Shown: in pieces, positions 9,410 through 18,313 of the stretch
Layout: every line of letters begins with the position of its first letter
Position numbering within the stretch: the stretch's first letter is position 1
Assembly (NCBI RefSeq): GCF_011378905.1
Contig: NZ_WTPY01000003.1
Span: forward strand, 186,001-250,000
Length of the DNA: 64,000 nt
Direction: 5' to 3'
From: Paraglaciecola sp. 20A4
GTDB taxonomy: Bacteria; Pseudomonadota; Gammaproteobacteria; Enterobacterales; Alteromonadaceae
Made by a program: the position numbers and the translations under genes
Notes under the pieces: generated by a model
Databases searched by the model: none
Told to the model about the DNA's origin: nothing
What the model saw: only the letters and a program-made list of their open reading frames with translations

Positions 9410-10633
9410 GTGCAAATGATAGCAATAACAATTTTTGGAGCTGCGTTGACTTTTCCTATCAAAAAAAATCTTCAAGCCAATCATACACAAGAAATAACTG
9501 ATGCGAATGCCCAGCTAAAAGCATTATTAAATGCAGCGGTCGATGCCATTATTATCATTGATCACCTTGGCTGTATCGAATTGTTCAATGCAGCGGCCCA
9601 AAAAATGTTTGGTTACCCATCATCGGAAGTGGTCGGTAATAATATTAGAATGCTAATGCCGGAACCTTATCGAAGGGAACACGATAAATATTTAAGTAAT
9701 TACATGGAAACGAAGAATGCAAAAATAATAGGCACCGGCCGTGAAGTTAAAGCGTGTAAAAAAAACGGCGAGATTTTCCCGATCGAATTATCGGTTGGCG
9801 AGGTATTGGAGTCTAGCCACAAGCAATTTGTGGGTATAATTCGTGATATTTCTGAACAGGTCAAAGCGCGCTCAGATGCTATTGCCAACCGTGAGCGATT
9901 AGCCCACGTAACACGCTTAAGCACGATGGGGGAAATGGCCGCCGGCATTGCACACGAGATAAACCAACCCTTATCGGCCATTAGCAGTTATGCCCAAGCC
10001 TGCAAAAATATGCTTGAGCGCTCATCGAACGTTCCAGATACTATTGCACAACAACAAAAGTTGAGCATAACCTTAGAGAAAATCAGCAGCCAAGCCCGTC
10101 GCGCGGGTGAAGTCATACGCAGATTAAGAGGTTTCGTTAAAAAGCGCACTGCCGAGCGTGAATATGTTGATCTTAATGTGTTAATTAAAGATTCCATTGA
10201 ACTTGCCAAAGTTGACACACGCTTACTAGATCATGGCATTTCGTTGAGTCTTACAGCATCCCCTGCACCACTATTACTTATTGATGAAATACAAATCCAG
10301 CAAGTGCTATTCAATCTGATCCGTAATGCAATAGACGCAATGGAAGACCAGCCAACTGATCAGGTGAATATAAGTTCTAAATGGATTGATGCACAATACA
10401 TTGAGGTGTCGGTAACAGATACCGGCTATGGCGTCTCAAAAGAAAATTTGGTTCATCTATTCCACCCATTTTTTACGACCAAAGAAACGGGAATGGGTAT
10501 GGGTTTACCCATATGCCAATCAATTATACAATCCCATGGTGGTGAACTTAGACATCGAGCAGGTATAGATAAAGGCAGTGTATTTTCATTTACGTTGCCA
10601 GCTAAATCCATTGTTAAAAATAAACTTGGTTGA
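9410..10633 (+). CDS. FixL-like PAS sensor histidine kinase
   Basis: The protein has 407 residues. A short hydrophobic N-terminus (residues 3-15) resembles the last transmembrane segment of a longer kinase. A PAS domain spans about 30-155, then a HisKA domain with AHEINQPLSAIS (phospho-His) and an HATPase domain with NLIRNAIDAM, DTGYGVS and GMGMGLPI. The PAS keeps the FixL pattern MLMPEPYRREHDKY and GTGREV. His91 aligns with the heme-ligand His200, and Arg111 with Arg220, of Bradyrhizobium FixL. The start is GTG at 9410 or ATG at 9416; an in-frame TAG at 9401 rules out a longer N-terminus. A FixJ-like regulator follows 9 bases later. Oxygen sensing is therefore likely but not proven. Confidence 0.85.
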   Translation: MQMIAITIFGAALTFPIKKNLQANHTQEITDANAQLKALLNAAVDAIIIIDHLGCIELFNAAAQKMFGYPSSEVVGNNIRMLMPEPYRREHDKYLSNYMETKNAKIIGTGREVKACKKNGEIFPIELSVGEVLESSHKQFVGIIRDISEQVKARSDAIANRERLAHVTRLSTMGEMAAGIAHEINQPLSAISSYAQACKNMLERSSNVPDTIAQQQKLSITLEKISSQARRAGEVIRRLRGFVKKRTAEREYVDLNVLIKDSIELAKVDTRLLDHGISLSLTASPAPLLLIDEIQIQQVLFNLIRNAIDAMEDQPTDQVNISSKWIDAQYIEVSVTDTGYGVSKENLVHLFHPFFTTKETGMGMGLPICQSIIQSHGGELRHRAGIDKGSVFSFTLPAKSIVKNKLG

Positions 10634-10642
10634 GAAATAAAT

Positions 10643-11278
10643 ATGAAACGCAACGCCACGCCCCCAGTGTTAAAGCAGGTTGTCCATATTATTGATGATG
10701 ACGAAGCTGTATTGGACTCACTAAGTATGTTGCTTGATTCTGTGGGTATTAAAAATGCTATTTACTCAAATGCACAAACATTTTTAGATACCCATCAAGG
10801 TGAGAGTATTAGAGCGTTAGCTGGCTGTATTGTATTAGATGTGCGCATGCCAGGTATGAGCGGAATGGAGTGTCAGCAACAATTAGAACAATTAAAGTGT
10901 TCCCTTCCCGTTATTTTTATTACCGGCCATGGTGACGTACCAATGGCAGTAGAAGCCATGAAAAAAGGCGCTATTGAATTTATTCAAAAACCGTTCCGCG
11001 AACAAGAGTTGCTCGACTGTATTCAACACGCTTTGGAATTAAACAAAGCTGAGCATGAACGCGCCTCTCGCTTACTCGATATTGATAAACGCCGTAAATC
11101 TTTAACTAAACGAGAAAAAGAAGTGATGCAAAGAGTCATTGCTGGGCAAGCGAATAAAGTGATTGCGTGCGATTTAAATTTGAGCCAACGAACTATAGAA
11201 ATTCATCGCTCAAATGTAATGGATAAAATGCAAGTTAATTCCCTTGCTGAATTAGTCACTTTAGCATTAATTAAGTAA
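10643..11278 (+). CDS. FixJ-like response regulator
   Basis: This 211-residue protein has a receiver domain with the acidic pair in IIDDDEAV, phospho-acceptor Asp in VLDVRMPGMSG, Thr in FITGHGD and Lys in QKPF. A LuxR/FixJ-type helix-turn-helix follows (LTKREKEVMQRVIAGQANK, then SQRTIEIHRSNVM). It should be phosphorylated by the kinase encoded just upstream in the same operon and then activate transcription. All receiver residues needed for phosphotransfer are present. Its targets are unknown; in rhizobia FixJ turns on an FNR-type gene and cbb3 oxidase, both of which have homologs in this window. Confidence 0.9.
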   Translation: MKRNATPPVLKQVVHIIDDDEAVLDSLSMLLDSVGIKNAIYSNAQTFLDTHQGESIRALAGCIVLDVRMPGMSGMECQQQLEQLKCSLPVIFITGHGDVPMAVEAMKKGAIEFIQKPFREQELLDCIQHALELNKAEHERASRLLDIDKRRKSLTKREKEVMQRVIAGQANKVIACDLNLSQRTIEIHRSNVMDKMQVNSLAELVTLALIK

Positions 11279-11327
11279 TAACCAACTGAATATAGCATCT
11301 ACTCAAACTGCCGTTTAATGATGTAAT

Positions 11328-11341
11328 TTGATCTAGCGCAA
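11328..11341. promoter_or_regulatory. Possible weak FNR-like site
   Basis: TTGATCTAGCGCAA matches the FNR consensus at eight of ten positions. It lies about 63 bp before the degenerate receiver gene. The match is weak and could be chance. Confidence 0.3.
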
Positions 11342-11403
11342 CTCCGTTTTTATAAAAAGGTATATCTTTTAAGAGAACATTAATTATTCTCGACGAACGT
11401 ATA

Positions 11404-11820
11404 ATGCCCAGTAAAAATGCCATTAATTCTAACCAACCAGTCGTCTATATTGTTGACCACCACAAGAGTGTGCTGTTGGCATTGTCAGCGTTACTCGCCC
11501 CCCTTAATGTATCAATAAAATGTTTCACCAGTGCAGAGCTTTTCTTAAACCATAAAATGAACAATGAAGCAGCGTGTTTGATACTTGAAGCACACCTACA
11601 AGAGAAAAGAGAAAGCGGCATCGAATTACTAGAGACGCTAGTTCGTCAGGGATTCCATATTCCAACTATTGTATTGGCAAGCTCCAGTGATATTCCTACT
11701 GCGGTACGTGCGATGCGCGCCAGCGCTATTGATTTTATCGAGAAACCCTACATTGAACATCTATTAGTTCAAAAGGTTGCGGAAATATTACACCAGTCGG
11801 CCCCAACGCAAATGAATTAG
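11404..11820 (+). CDS. Stand-alone degenerate receiver protein (pseudo-receiver)
   Basis: The 138-residue protein is a single receiver fold related to the FixJ receiver, without an output domain. Key residues have changed. The acidic pair is DHH (VYIVDHHKSV) in place of DDD, and the phospho-acceptor position reads LILEAHL, with Glu for Asp. The conserved Thr region is VLASSSD, while the Lys of IEKPY remains. A Glu at the acceptor site often mimics the phosphorylated state. The gene follows the FixL/FixJ pair after about 125 bp and has no other partner. It may compete for the kinase or act as a protein-protein regulator; this is inference. Translation is open and clean, so it is not an obvious pseudogene. 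Confidence 0.78.
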   Translation: MPSKNAINSNQPVVYIVDHHKSVLLALSALLAPLNVSIKCFTSAELFLNHKMNNEAACLILEAHLQEKRESGIELLETLVRQGFHIPTIVLASSSDIPTAVRAMRASAIDFIEKPYIEHLLVQKVAEILHQSAPTQMN

Positions 11821-12069
11821 TCACCGATTGTTAAATTTATAAGTTCAGCTAGATTAGATTCAATGTAAAACACTCGGAAAACAAAACATAATTAGCAAGT
11901 TATTCAGGCAGTATTTGAATTTGCTTAGGGAATTTGGCATGCCTTACAGGAATAGGTATGTACACTTTACAGAAAGTACCGCACATGCTTAATTGCCATT
12001 AAACATGTGCCGAGTAGATTTTATTGCGTGTCACTCGTAATATTATGAATAGTCTGTAAATTCAACTGG

Positions 12070-12492
12070 TTAGACTTTAACCGCCAGTACATCGCATTTA
12101 ACGCCGTGTAACACGCCATTAGCAGTTGAACCTAATAATAGCTTAAGCCCACTTTGACCATGGGTGCCAATAACAATCAAGTCAGCATTAATTTTTTCAG
12201 CGTAGCGATGAATTTCATCAGCGGGTGCACCGACTGAAACGTGAGCATTTTCTTCCGGTACGCCAGATGTAACTGCAATTTCCTTTAAACGAGCTTCTGA
12301 CTGTCCCTGGATATTCAATAATTCGTCGTTTTCAAAGTTAATACCATAAGGTTCGAAGTACAATTGCGTAAATGAAACGTAAAGTAAATTCAAATCAGCC
12401 GGATCGTTTACCAAAGCCAACGCCTTGTTCAGCACAAGATTTTCTGAACTATTAATATCCACCGCAACAAGTATTTTTTTATAACCATGCAT
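12070..12492 (-). CDS. Universal stress protein, single domain (UspA family)
   Basis: The protein is 140 residues with one Usp fold. It begins MHGYKKILVAVDINSSENLV and ends with GTHGQSGLKLLLGSTANGVL, a complete ATP-binding signature (G-2x-G-9x-G-S/T). The ATG at 12492 is preferred because GGGGAG lies 8-9 bases upstream; an in-frame upstream ATG would add 19 atypical residues. A perfect FNR box is about 90 bp upstream, so induction at low oxygen is likely. A decayed copy of the first part of this gene is found at 21370-21485. Confidence 0.9.
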   Translation of the reverse strand: MHGYKKILVAVDINSSENLVLNKALALVNDPADLNLLYVSFTQLYFEPYGINFENDELLNIQGQSEARLKEIAVTSGVPEENAHVSVGAPADEIHRYAEKINADLIVIGTHGQSGLKLLLGSTANGVLHGVKCDVLAVKV

Positions 12493-12582
12493 AACGTTTC
12501 TCCCCAGATACTGGTTTTGATCGTTGCCAAAATTGACAAGCGTCTTCATACCTTTATTAAAACTTATTACTGGGGAAAGCCC

Positions 12583-12596
12583 TTGATCTGCATCAA
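12583..12596. promoter_or_regulatory. FNR box, perfect, before usp
   Basis: TTGATCTGCATCAA matches the FNR consensus at all ten positions. It is centred about 98 bp before the ATG of the usp gene transcribed leftward from 12492. Confidence 0.75.
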
Positions 12597-13057
12597 CGAA
12601 CTAAGTTTATTTGCTTACTAATGTATACAAAATGTTGTCAAAAGGATTAACGCCTATACCGTAAATTTTCTGATAAAGCACCTGATACGAATAACTAAGG
12701 AACAAATCAAATAGGAGGTGTCCACCATCTTAGCTGACATGTGTAGACTTACTTTGAATGACTGCAATGCGCGCAGGCTGTGTGAAAACTATTAATCACC
12801 TTTGGACTAAACACGGTGTATATATGATCAATCAGTCTTATATTCAAGAAGAATGATATGGTCAGTTGCCAACAATTCCGGCTTTTCATTTGAAGTGGTC
12901 AAGTCATTATAGCCACTGGTTCGAGTCCGTGTAGAGACGTCAAACTTATTAATCGTCAGTTTTAAATATACTACTGTATGATTTCTAATACGTTAAAGTC
13001 TATTTTGTTGTATAAAATATGTGACGTAAAAATTTAAACATCATAAAGGTATTCAAT
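12597..13057. other. Non-coding stretch with possible element debris
   Basis: No gene was recognised. Part of the stretch (about 12715-12760, containing AGGAGGTGTCCACC) looks like the edge of a mobile element, but no transposase or paired end was found. Near 12912 GGTTCGAGTCC resembles a tRNA T-loop, yet no acceptor or anticodon arms can be built around it. Confidence 0.3.
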
Positions 13058-13564
13058 ATTTGTAATAAAAGCACGCAAAAAGGCTTTACGTTAATAGAGC
13101 TTATTATCGTTATCGTTATTCTTGGTATTTTAGCGGTTACTGCTGCTCCGAAATTTATTGATCTTAGTAGTGAAGCTAAAAAAGCTAGACATGATGCATT
13201 ATCAGCTTCTATTAAAGCTGCTGCTAACTTGGGTTTTTCTAAATGTTTAGTGAGCTCTAGTTGTAGCCAAAGTGGTGAATCTACTGTTGACATCGGTGGT
13301 GGTGTAACTGTTGAGATGTTAAACGGTTGGCCCAAGGCTGACGAAGACACAGGTATTGGTTTATTGATAGATCAAGATTTTGCTGTTGAAGTGAGAAGCG
13401 AGGGCGCTGCTAATGGTGGCGCGTATACTTCATGGTTGATTTCATGGCCAAATAGAACAGGCTTGTGGTGGAATCAAGATTGCACAGTAACATATAGCAA
13501 TTACGGCAGTGTAGATCCGCAAATAAATGCATCTACAGCTTTTTCTGATGTTTGCGAAAACTAA
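13058..13564 (+). CDS. MSHA-type type IVa prepilin, non-canonical start
   Basis: The frame encodes a textbook prepilin: after the peptidase site KG/F comes FTLIELIIVIVILGILAV with Glu5, then TAAPKFIDL as in MshA pilins. The mature protein is about 159 residues and has two pairs of Cys (near the start of the globular part and at the C-terminus). No ATG, GTG or TTG lies in frame between a TGA at 13022 and the cleavage site. ATT at 13058, with AAGG about 8 bases upstream, would give a 9-residue leader (MCNKSTQKG) of normal length. The alternative is ATG at 13019 followed immediately by TGA, meaning an inactivated gene. No other pilus gene is nearby, and the region downstream is decayed. Confidence 0.6.
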   Translation: MCNKSTQKGFTLIELIIVIVILGILAVTAAPKFIDLSSEAKKARHDALSASIKAAANLGFSKCLVSSSCSQSGESTVDIGGGVTVEMLNGWPKADEDTGIGLLIDQDFAVEVRSEGAANGGAYTSWLISWPNRTGLWWNQDCTVTYSNYGSVDPQINASTAFSDVCEN

Positions 13565-13740
13565 AGTTGAAAGTCATGATGACTAATTCAAATCATAAAT
13601 TAATCCATAAACCAGTGAATTTAAATGACTAAGTTAGAGAGCTACTTATCAATTTTGCTTACCAAATCACCCATAATAATTTGAGTGAATATCAAGACGC
13701 GCTAGGCTTTGATTAGGAAATAAATTAAAGGATTGATGTC

Positions 13741-14160
13741 ATGCCCCAACCTCGTAATAGTCAAATTTCTTTAGCGGATACCCCTTATTACGATTGTGTT
13801 CGGCGTTCTTTTTTGTGTGGTACGGCAGCCGCGCTGTAGATAATTATTCAGGAAAAAGTTATGAGCATCGTCGAGAATGGGTCGAAGAGCGCTTGTTGTT
13901 TCTATCTTCAATCTTTTCAATTGATAGCGCGGCTACCGTATTTGTGCTTATGTAGTTATGAGTAATCGTGTGCATGTGGTGTCGCATGTGAATAAGAAAC
14001 AAACCCAGGTTTGATCAAACAATGACGTCGTTGAGCGCTGGCATCACCTACACAAAGGCACAATGCTCACTCAGATGTTTGTCAGGGGAGACACGCTAAG
14101 CTCAGGCCAACTGATAACATTAGATGATACCAAAACTGAATGTCGCAGCCGTGCCCGAAA
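13741..14160 (+). pseudogene. Decayed REP-associated Y1 transposase (RAYT/IS200-like)
   Basis: Starting at an ATG, the frame reads MPQPRNSQISLADTPYYDCV, the typical start of RAYT-type transposases, then stops after 32 codons. Shifted frames continue with family-like pieces: EHRREWVEERLLFLSSIF, MSNRVHVVSHV and VVERWHHLHKGTMLTQMF. The active-site SNHxH motif has become SNRVH. Several stops and frameshifts show that it is dead. Functional RAYTs have about 320 residues; only the N-terminal half is recognisable. Confidence 0.7.
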
Positions 14161-14280
14161 ATCCATAAAACGCACCGTGCTCCTTCCAAATAGCCACAAT
14201 CTCACTTTCTATTACGTAACACTTCTATTTGAGTAGTATTAATTCAACTAGCATTTTTAAATTTTAAGCTAATTCATATT

Positions 14281-14879
14281 ATGGGTGGCATGATAAAAAT
14301 ACTTTTATCTGGCTGGGAAATCCGGTCACTGTTGCACCGCATTTTGACGAGGTTCATAACATCGCCATTGTTGCTGGGGCAACCAGATGCTTCACTCTTT
14401 TCCCACCAAAGCAAATAGACAATTTATATGTTGGACCCATTGAGCACGCCAGCGGGTCAACCCGTTAGCATGGTGGATTAACGCCATCCAGATTTAACCC
14501 GCTTTTAAAAGTATGCCGAAGCTTAACGACATGGATAATCAGTAGAATTACACCCTGGCGATGCAATTTTATCCCATCACCTTGGTGACATAGTGTTAAG
14601 TCTCAAAGCAAAATCAATGTATTCGTAAATTACTGGTGCAGCGGTAATTATGTTAGCAGTGCGTTGCCCTTCCCTATGTTAATTCACGCTCTTTCGGCAT
14701 TAAAGTATTTGCCGAAAGAGCAACAAAATGCGTGGAAGCACATGCTAGATCACTACATTTCTATTGATGAAGAAACCGATTCACATATACCGCTATCAAT
14801 GCGCGGTATTTTAGGTGCCAAGAATCAAAGTGTGATCAACCGAGCTCGTCAGTGGTTAATTCAAAAATTAGGGTGCTGA
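14281..14879 (+). pseudogene. Decayed cupin-like (Cupin_8/JmjC-related) protein gene
   Basis: In one frame WLGNPVTVAPHFDEVHNIAI can be read, with the HxD iron motif in HFDE, followed by FTLFPPKQIDNLYVGPIEHA. Then frameshifts lead to PAGQPVSMVD, a stop, and further pieces. The last part, 14664-14879, is open and encodes the C-terminus (PFPMLIHALSALKYLPKEQQ onward). These pieces match the cupin-like proteins often found beside tryptophan halogenase-like genes and TonB receptors. About 150 N-terminal residues are missing, and several stops make it a pseudogene. Confidence 0.65.
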
Positions 14880-15005
14880 ATGTCCAAGAACTCGTATTTG
14901 CATCGTTCCTGCTAAAGCACAGAGTAGCAAAACATCAACGAATGACCCCGCTAAGTCTAATCAATAGCATTCTTTGTTATATCGCCAAATAAAATATACG
15001 CGCCC

Positions 15006-15031
15006 ATTATGTGAATCATGATTTACATAAT
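15006..15031. promoter_or_regulatory. Palindromic operator, copy 1
   Basis: A 26-bp near-perfect palindrome (12 of 13 pairs match) has the core ATGTGAATCATGATTTACAT. It lies about 100 bp before the amidohydrolase start at 15129. The half-sites ATGTGAAT and ATTTACAT with a 4-bp centre recur at 21255-21274 and 26762-26780. Confidence 0.65.
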
Positions 15032-15128
15032 TATTTTGTGTATGTATATTGATCAACGCAGTCGATTAAATTGCATCATTTGCAGTCATCTATCGATATA
15101 TATAATGAGAAATCTAATAGAGGTCAGA

Positions 15129-16430
15129 ATGGATAAAATAATAAGTAAAAGAAAACTACTGCCATTATCATTAGCCGTAATTCTGTGCAATTCTGCAGTC
15201 GCGCAAACTCACGTCATTCATGCGGGCGAATTACTGTCAATTCCCGGCGAAAAGCCTTTAATGAAGCAAACCATTGTCATTGAAGATGACAAAATTGTGT
15301 CTGTTGAAGATGGCTACATTCCCGCAAAAAACTTCGGTGACGATGCAACGCTCGTCGATTTATCAAATAGTTTTGTGATGCCCGGCTTAATGGATATGCA
15401 CGTACACTTACAAATGGAGTTAGGTGCACACAATACAAAAGATGCATTGCAGTTATCTGATGCTGACCTTGCCATGCAAAGTGTTCATTTTGCCAAGAAA
15501 ACACTGTTGGCGGGCTTTACCACCGTGCGTGACTTGCTTAGTGAGCCTGAACAAATGTACGCACTACGAGACGGTATAGAAAAAGGATGGATAGACGGCC
15601 CGCGAATTATTGCTGGCGCCGGGGTGTCGATTACTGGCGGACACTTAGATGTTGATGGTATGTCACCAGAGATTCTTGAGTTAAAGTCAGCCAAAACAAT
15701 TTGCGATGGCCCTTATGAGTGCAGAAAGATGACACGTTTGGCCATCAAGTATGGCGCTGATGTGATTAAAGTGTCCTCTACGGGTGGGGTTTTATCCGAC
15801 ACAGATACTGGCACCGGCCAACAGATGACAGACGACGAGTTAAAAGAGATTGTTGACACCGCCCATGGTTTAGGTCGAAAAGTCGCCAGCCACGCTCATG
15901 CAGCAGAGGGTATTAACGCCGCACTGCGAGCGGGTGTGGATAGTATCGAGCATGGGAGTTATGCCAATCAAGAGAGCCTTACCTTATTTAAAAAGACCGG
16001 TGCTTATTTAGTCCCTACTCTTCTTGCTGGTGACACCGTTGTTCATATGGCTGAGGGGGATGATTTTATGTCAGCGCCCATTAAAGCAAAAGCACTGCGC
16101 GTGGGCAGCGATATGATGAAGACATTTGAAGTATCGTATAAAGCCGGTGTGAAAATAGCATATGGCACAGACAGCGGTGTCTCGCGACACGGCATCAATG
16201 CCCAAGAAGCCGTGTTGATGCATAAAGCCGGCATGAGCACGTCTGATATCTTAACGTCAGCAACTGTGAATGGAGCTGATTTAGCCGACATGAGCGACAT
16301 GCTAGGAACCATCGAAACAGGAAAGTTTGCTGACATTATTGCAACCGATAACAGCCCCTTAAAAGACATAGAAGAACTGTTGGATGTAGATTTCGTTATG
16401 AAAGGCGGAAAAGTTTTCAAACAAAAATAG
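15129..16430 (+). CDS. Secreted metal-dependent amidohydrolase (Xaa-Pro dipeptidase-like)
   Basis: The protein is 433 residues; residues 1-24 are a signal peptide ending NSAVAQ. The TIM-barrel amidohydrolase (PF01979) motifs are in order: HVHLQ (HxH), VIKVSSTGG with the candidate carboxylated Lys, SHAHAAEG, SIEHGSY and the catalytic Asp in YGTDSGVSRHG. This set is typical of binuclear zinc dipeptidases of the imidazolonepropionase-like group, some of which cleave Xaa-Pro or Xaa-Arg/Lys dipeptides. The ATG at 15129 follows AGAGG by about 6 bases. The enzyme should work in the periplasm. It shares its operator with the receptor and hydrolase genes further on, and is followed by a terminator at 16492. 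Confidence 0.87.
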   Translation: MDKIISKRKLLPLSLAVILCNSAVAQTHVIHAGELLSIPGEKPLMKQTIVIEDDKIVSVEDGYIPAKNFGDDATLVDLSNSFVMPGLMDMHVHLQMELGAHNTKDALQLSDADLAMQSVHFAKKTLLAGFTTVRDLLSEPEQMYALRDGIEKGWIDGPRIIAGAGVSITGGHLDVDGMSPEILELKSAKTICDGPYECRKMTRLAIKYGADVIKVSSTGGVLSDTDTGTGQQMTDDELKEIVDTAHGLGRKVASHAHAAEGINAALRAGVDSIEHGSYANQESLTLFKKTGAYLVPTLLAGDTVVHMAEGDDFMSAPIKAKALRVGSDMMKTFEVSYKAGVKIAYGTDSGVSRHGINAQEAVLMHKAGMSTSDILTSATVNGADLADMSDMLGTIETGKFADIIATDNSPLKDIEELLDVDFVMKGGKVFKQK

Positions 16431-16491
16431 CCTGATAATCCCCATTACATAATTGCTAATGGGCGAATCTTACTGCTAACGTTTATTTTAT

Positions 16492-16515
16492 AAGGGAGCT
16501 TGGCTCCCTTTATTT
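16492..16515 (+). terminator. Rho-independent terminator after amidohydrolase
   Basis: AAGGGAGC and GCTCCCTT form an 8-bp stem with a 3-base loop, followed by TATTT. It ends the rightward amidohydrolase transcript. Confidence 0.75.
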
Positions 16516-16568
16516 GAATGTTAAATATTGCCAATTAAATGTCAGTTTCCAGTTGCGCTAAACGCTTT

Positions 16569-16600
16569 ATAGACATCACTTATCGATAGGTGATGTCTAT
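16569..16600. terminator. Hairpin after the split amidohydrolase gene
   Basis: ATAGACATCAC and GTGATGTCTAT form an 11-bp perfect stem with a 10-base loop, 13 bases beyond the stop of the leftward gene. Its T tract is short, so it may work only partly as a terminator. Confidence 0.55.
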
Positions 16601-16612
16601 ATATCAGGCAAT

Positions 16613-18178
16613 CTATTGGCTTTTTGCTGCATCTACTAGTGTTCTAACATCTGCTAACAACGCCTTTGCGTCATAAACAATACCGTCTTTCACCGTGTAG
16701 TTAACGCCACCTACGCGAGTGGGTTTATTGTCATCGCCTAAGCGAAAATGGCCTGTGCCATAAAGTACCTTTAAGTTGCGTAACGGATTTTCTGCCACTA
16801 TCACCAGATCAGCCTTTTTACCGACACGAATTGAACCAATGTCATCTGCCATGCCCAAGGCTTCAGCTCCGTTTATGGTTGCGGCTTGAATCACTTCTAA
16901 GGCATTAAACCCTGACTCCCGTAATAGCTCTAGTTCGCGAATATAACTAAAGCCATAAATTTTGAAAATGTATCCAGCATCGGACCCTGCCGTTACTCGG
17001 CCACCATGATTTTTATAATCATTCAAAAAGCCCATCTATTGTTGATAGTTCTTTTTCCATGCGATTTCATCATCGGTTGTCCAGTCAAACCAATAAGAGC
17101 CATGGGCATTCCGATTGGGCTGAAAAAAGTCCCACAAGGTCGGTAAGGTGTATTCGTCGTGCCAGTCAGCATTCATATCGCGCATTAGATCACGGCTCGC
17201 TTCATATATAGTCAACGTAGGATCAAGCGTTAAATCAAGTGCAATAAGTTCATCACGTACGTCAAGCCATTTGGTAGTGCCCTTTTTCGCGGCTTGATCC
17301 CATAATCGGCCAGCTTCGCCAAATCGGTCTTGTTCGTTGTTGTAATTGTAATCCGGAGAATAATTTTGAATGTGTTGATGTTCAAAAAGTGCTTCAGGTA
17401 GCCCATACCAATGCTCCATGCTTGTCAGCCCTAATCGAGCTGAATCGAGTACATTCATATTGGTTACATCAAGCTGTGCGTGGTGCATCATACTACGCAA
17501 ACCTTGCTTTTTTGCCTCGGTTAACGCGGCTTTCATAATCTCTGGCGGAGCACCAAAAAATTTAATCCCCTTCGCCCCTTTTTTGGCAATCATTTTCACC
17601 CACTTCTGGGCTTGCTTGGGTGTGGTAATGGGGTCATCTAATCCTAACCCAAAGCTAAAATATGGAATGATGCGAGGCGCTGCGATGGTGTTGTCTGCGC
17701 TGCGTTTAACATGCTCCATCACCCACGGTATACCATTAAAGCTGCCAGGCTCACGCAATGTAGTTATGCCATGGCCAAGCATCAGTTTGAAAACATATTC
17801 AGCGGGAATATTATCTGCACTGCCGCCAATATGACCATGCATTTCGATAAAGCCTGGCAGTACATACTGCCCCTCAATGTTAATTTCCTTGTCACCTTTT
17901 TCTGCAACAGGGCGCTTATTTGCATTGATAGGCACGCCTGGGTTTCCAACGCTAACAATGCGCGTAATACGGTCGTTCTTAATAACGATATCCATAGGTC
18001 CCTGGGCTGGAGCACCCTCGCCGTTTATTAATATACCGCCGCGTAAAATTAAACGTTGATATGGTCCTTCCCCTTCTACCCGTTGAGGAGCGCTTTTGTC
18101 ACCTTTGGCTACAGCATACGGTGAAATGGCCATAAAACTGAGGGATAAGCTAAGGAGTAATAGTATTTTTTTGTTCAT
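16613..18178 (-). pseudogene. Secreted amidohydrolase interrupted by one in-frame TAG
   Basis: A start at 18178 (AGGGA 7 bases upstream) begins with the signal peptide MNKKILLLLSLSLSFMAISP. The frame continues through HGHIGG (HxH) and KGAKGIKFFG to a TAG at 17036-17038. The same frame then continues without any gap as [20 protein letters not shown] down to 16613. Full length would be about 521 residues. The upstream part lacks the catalytic Asp of AGSDAG and the last barrel strands, so without readthrough the product should be inactive. There is no frameshift or other damage. A recent nonsense mutation, a sequencing error or, less likely, readthrough could explain it. It lies 135 bp downstream of the TonB receptor gene, probably in its operon. 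Confidence 0.8.
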
Positions 18179-18313
18179 TGACGTTCCCTTTATAGGAATG
18201 GTTAAAGCGCAGTGGCTAGAAACACTGCACCTGAAATTGCTCAAGTACTTAAACAGCAAAACAACAGTATTTGGTTTTCACCAAATACTGTTCACAAATT
18301 TCGTCGTTCAGGA

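Noticed and set aside
12907-12925. tRNA-like T-loop GGTTCGAGTCC
   Set aside because: The stem does not pair beyond three bases, and no anticodon or acceptor arm can be built around it.
13000-13350. 116-residue minus-strand frame over the pilin gene
   Set aside because: It is the antisense shadow of the prepilin coding sequence and has no family resemblance.
17036-17038. Pyrrolysine-type readthrough of the TAG in the amidohydrolase
   Set aside because: No pylTS genes or similar signals were seen in the window, and such systems are very rare in this group; a nonsense mutation or sequencing error is simpler.
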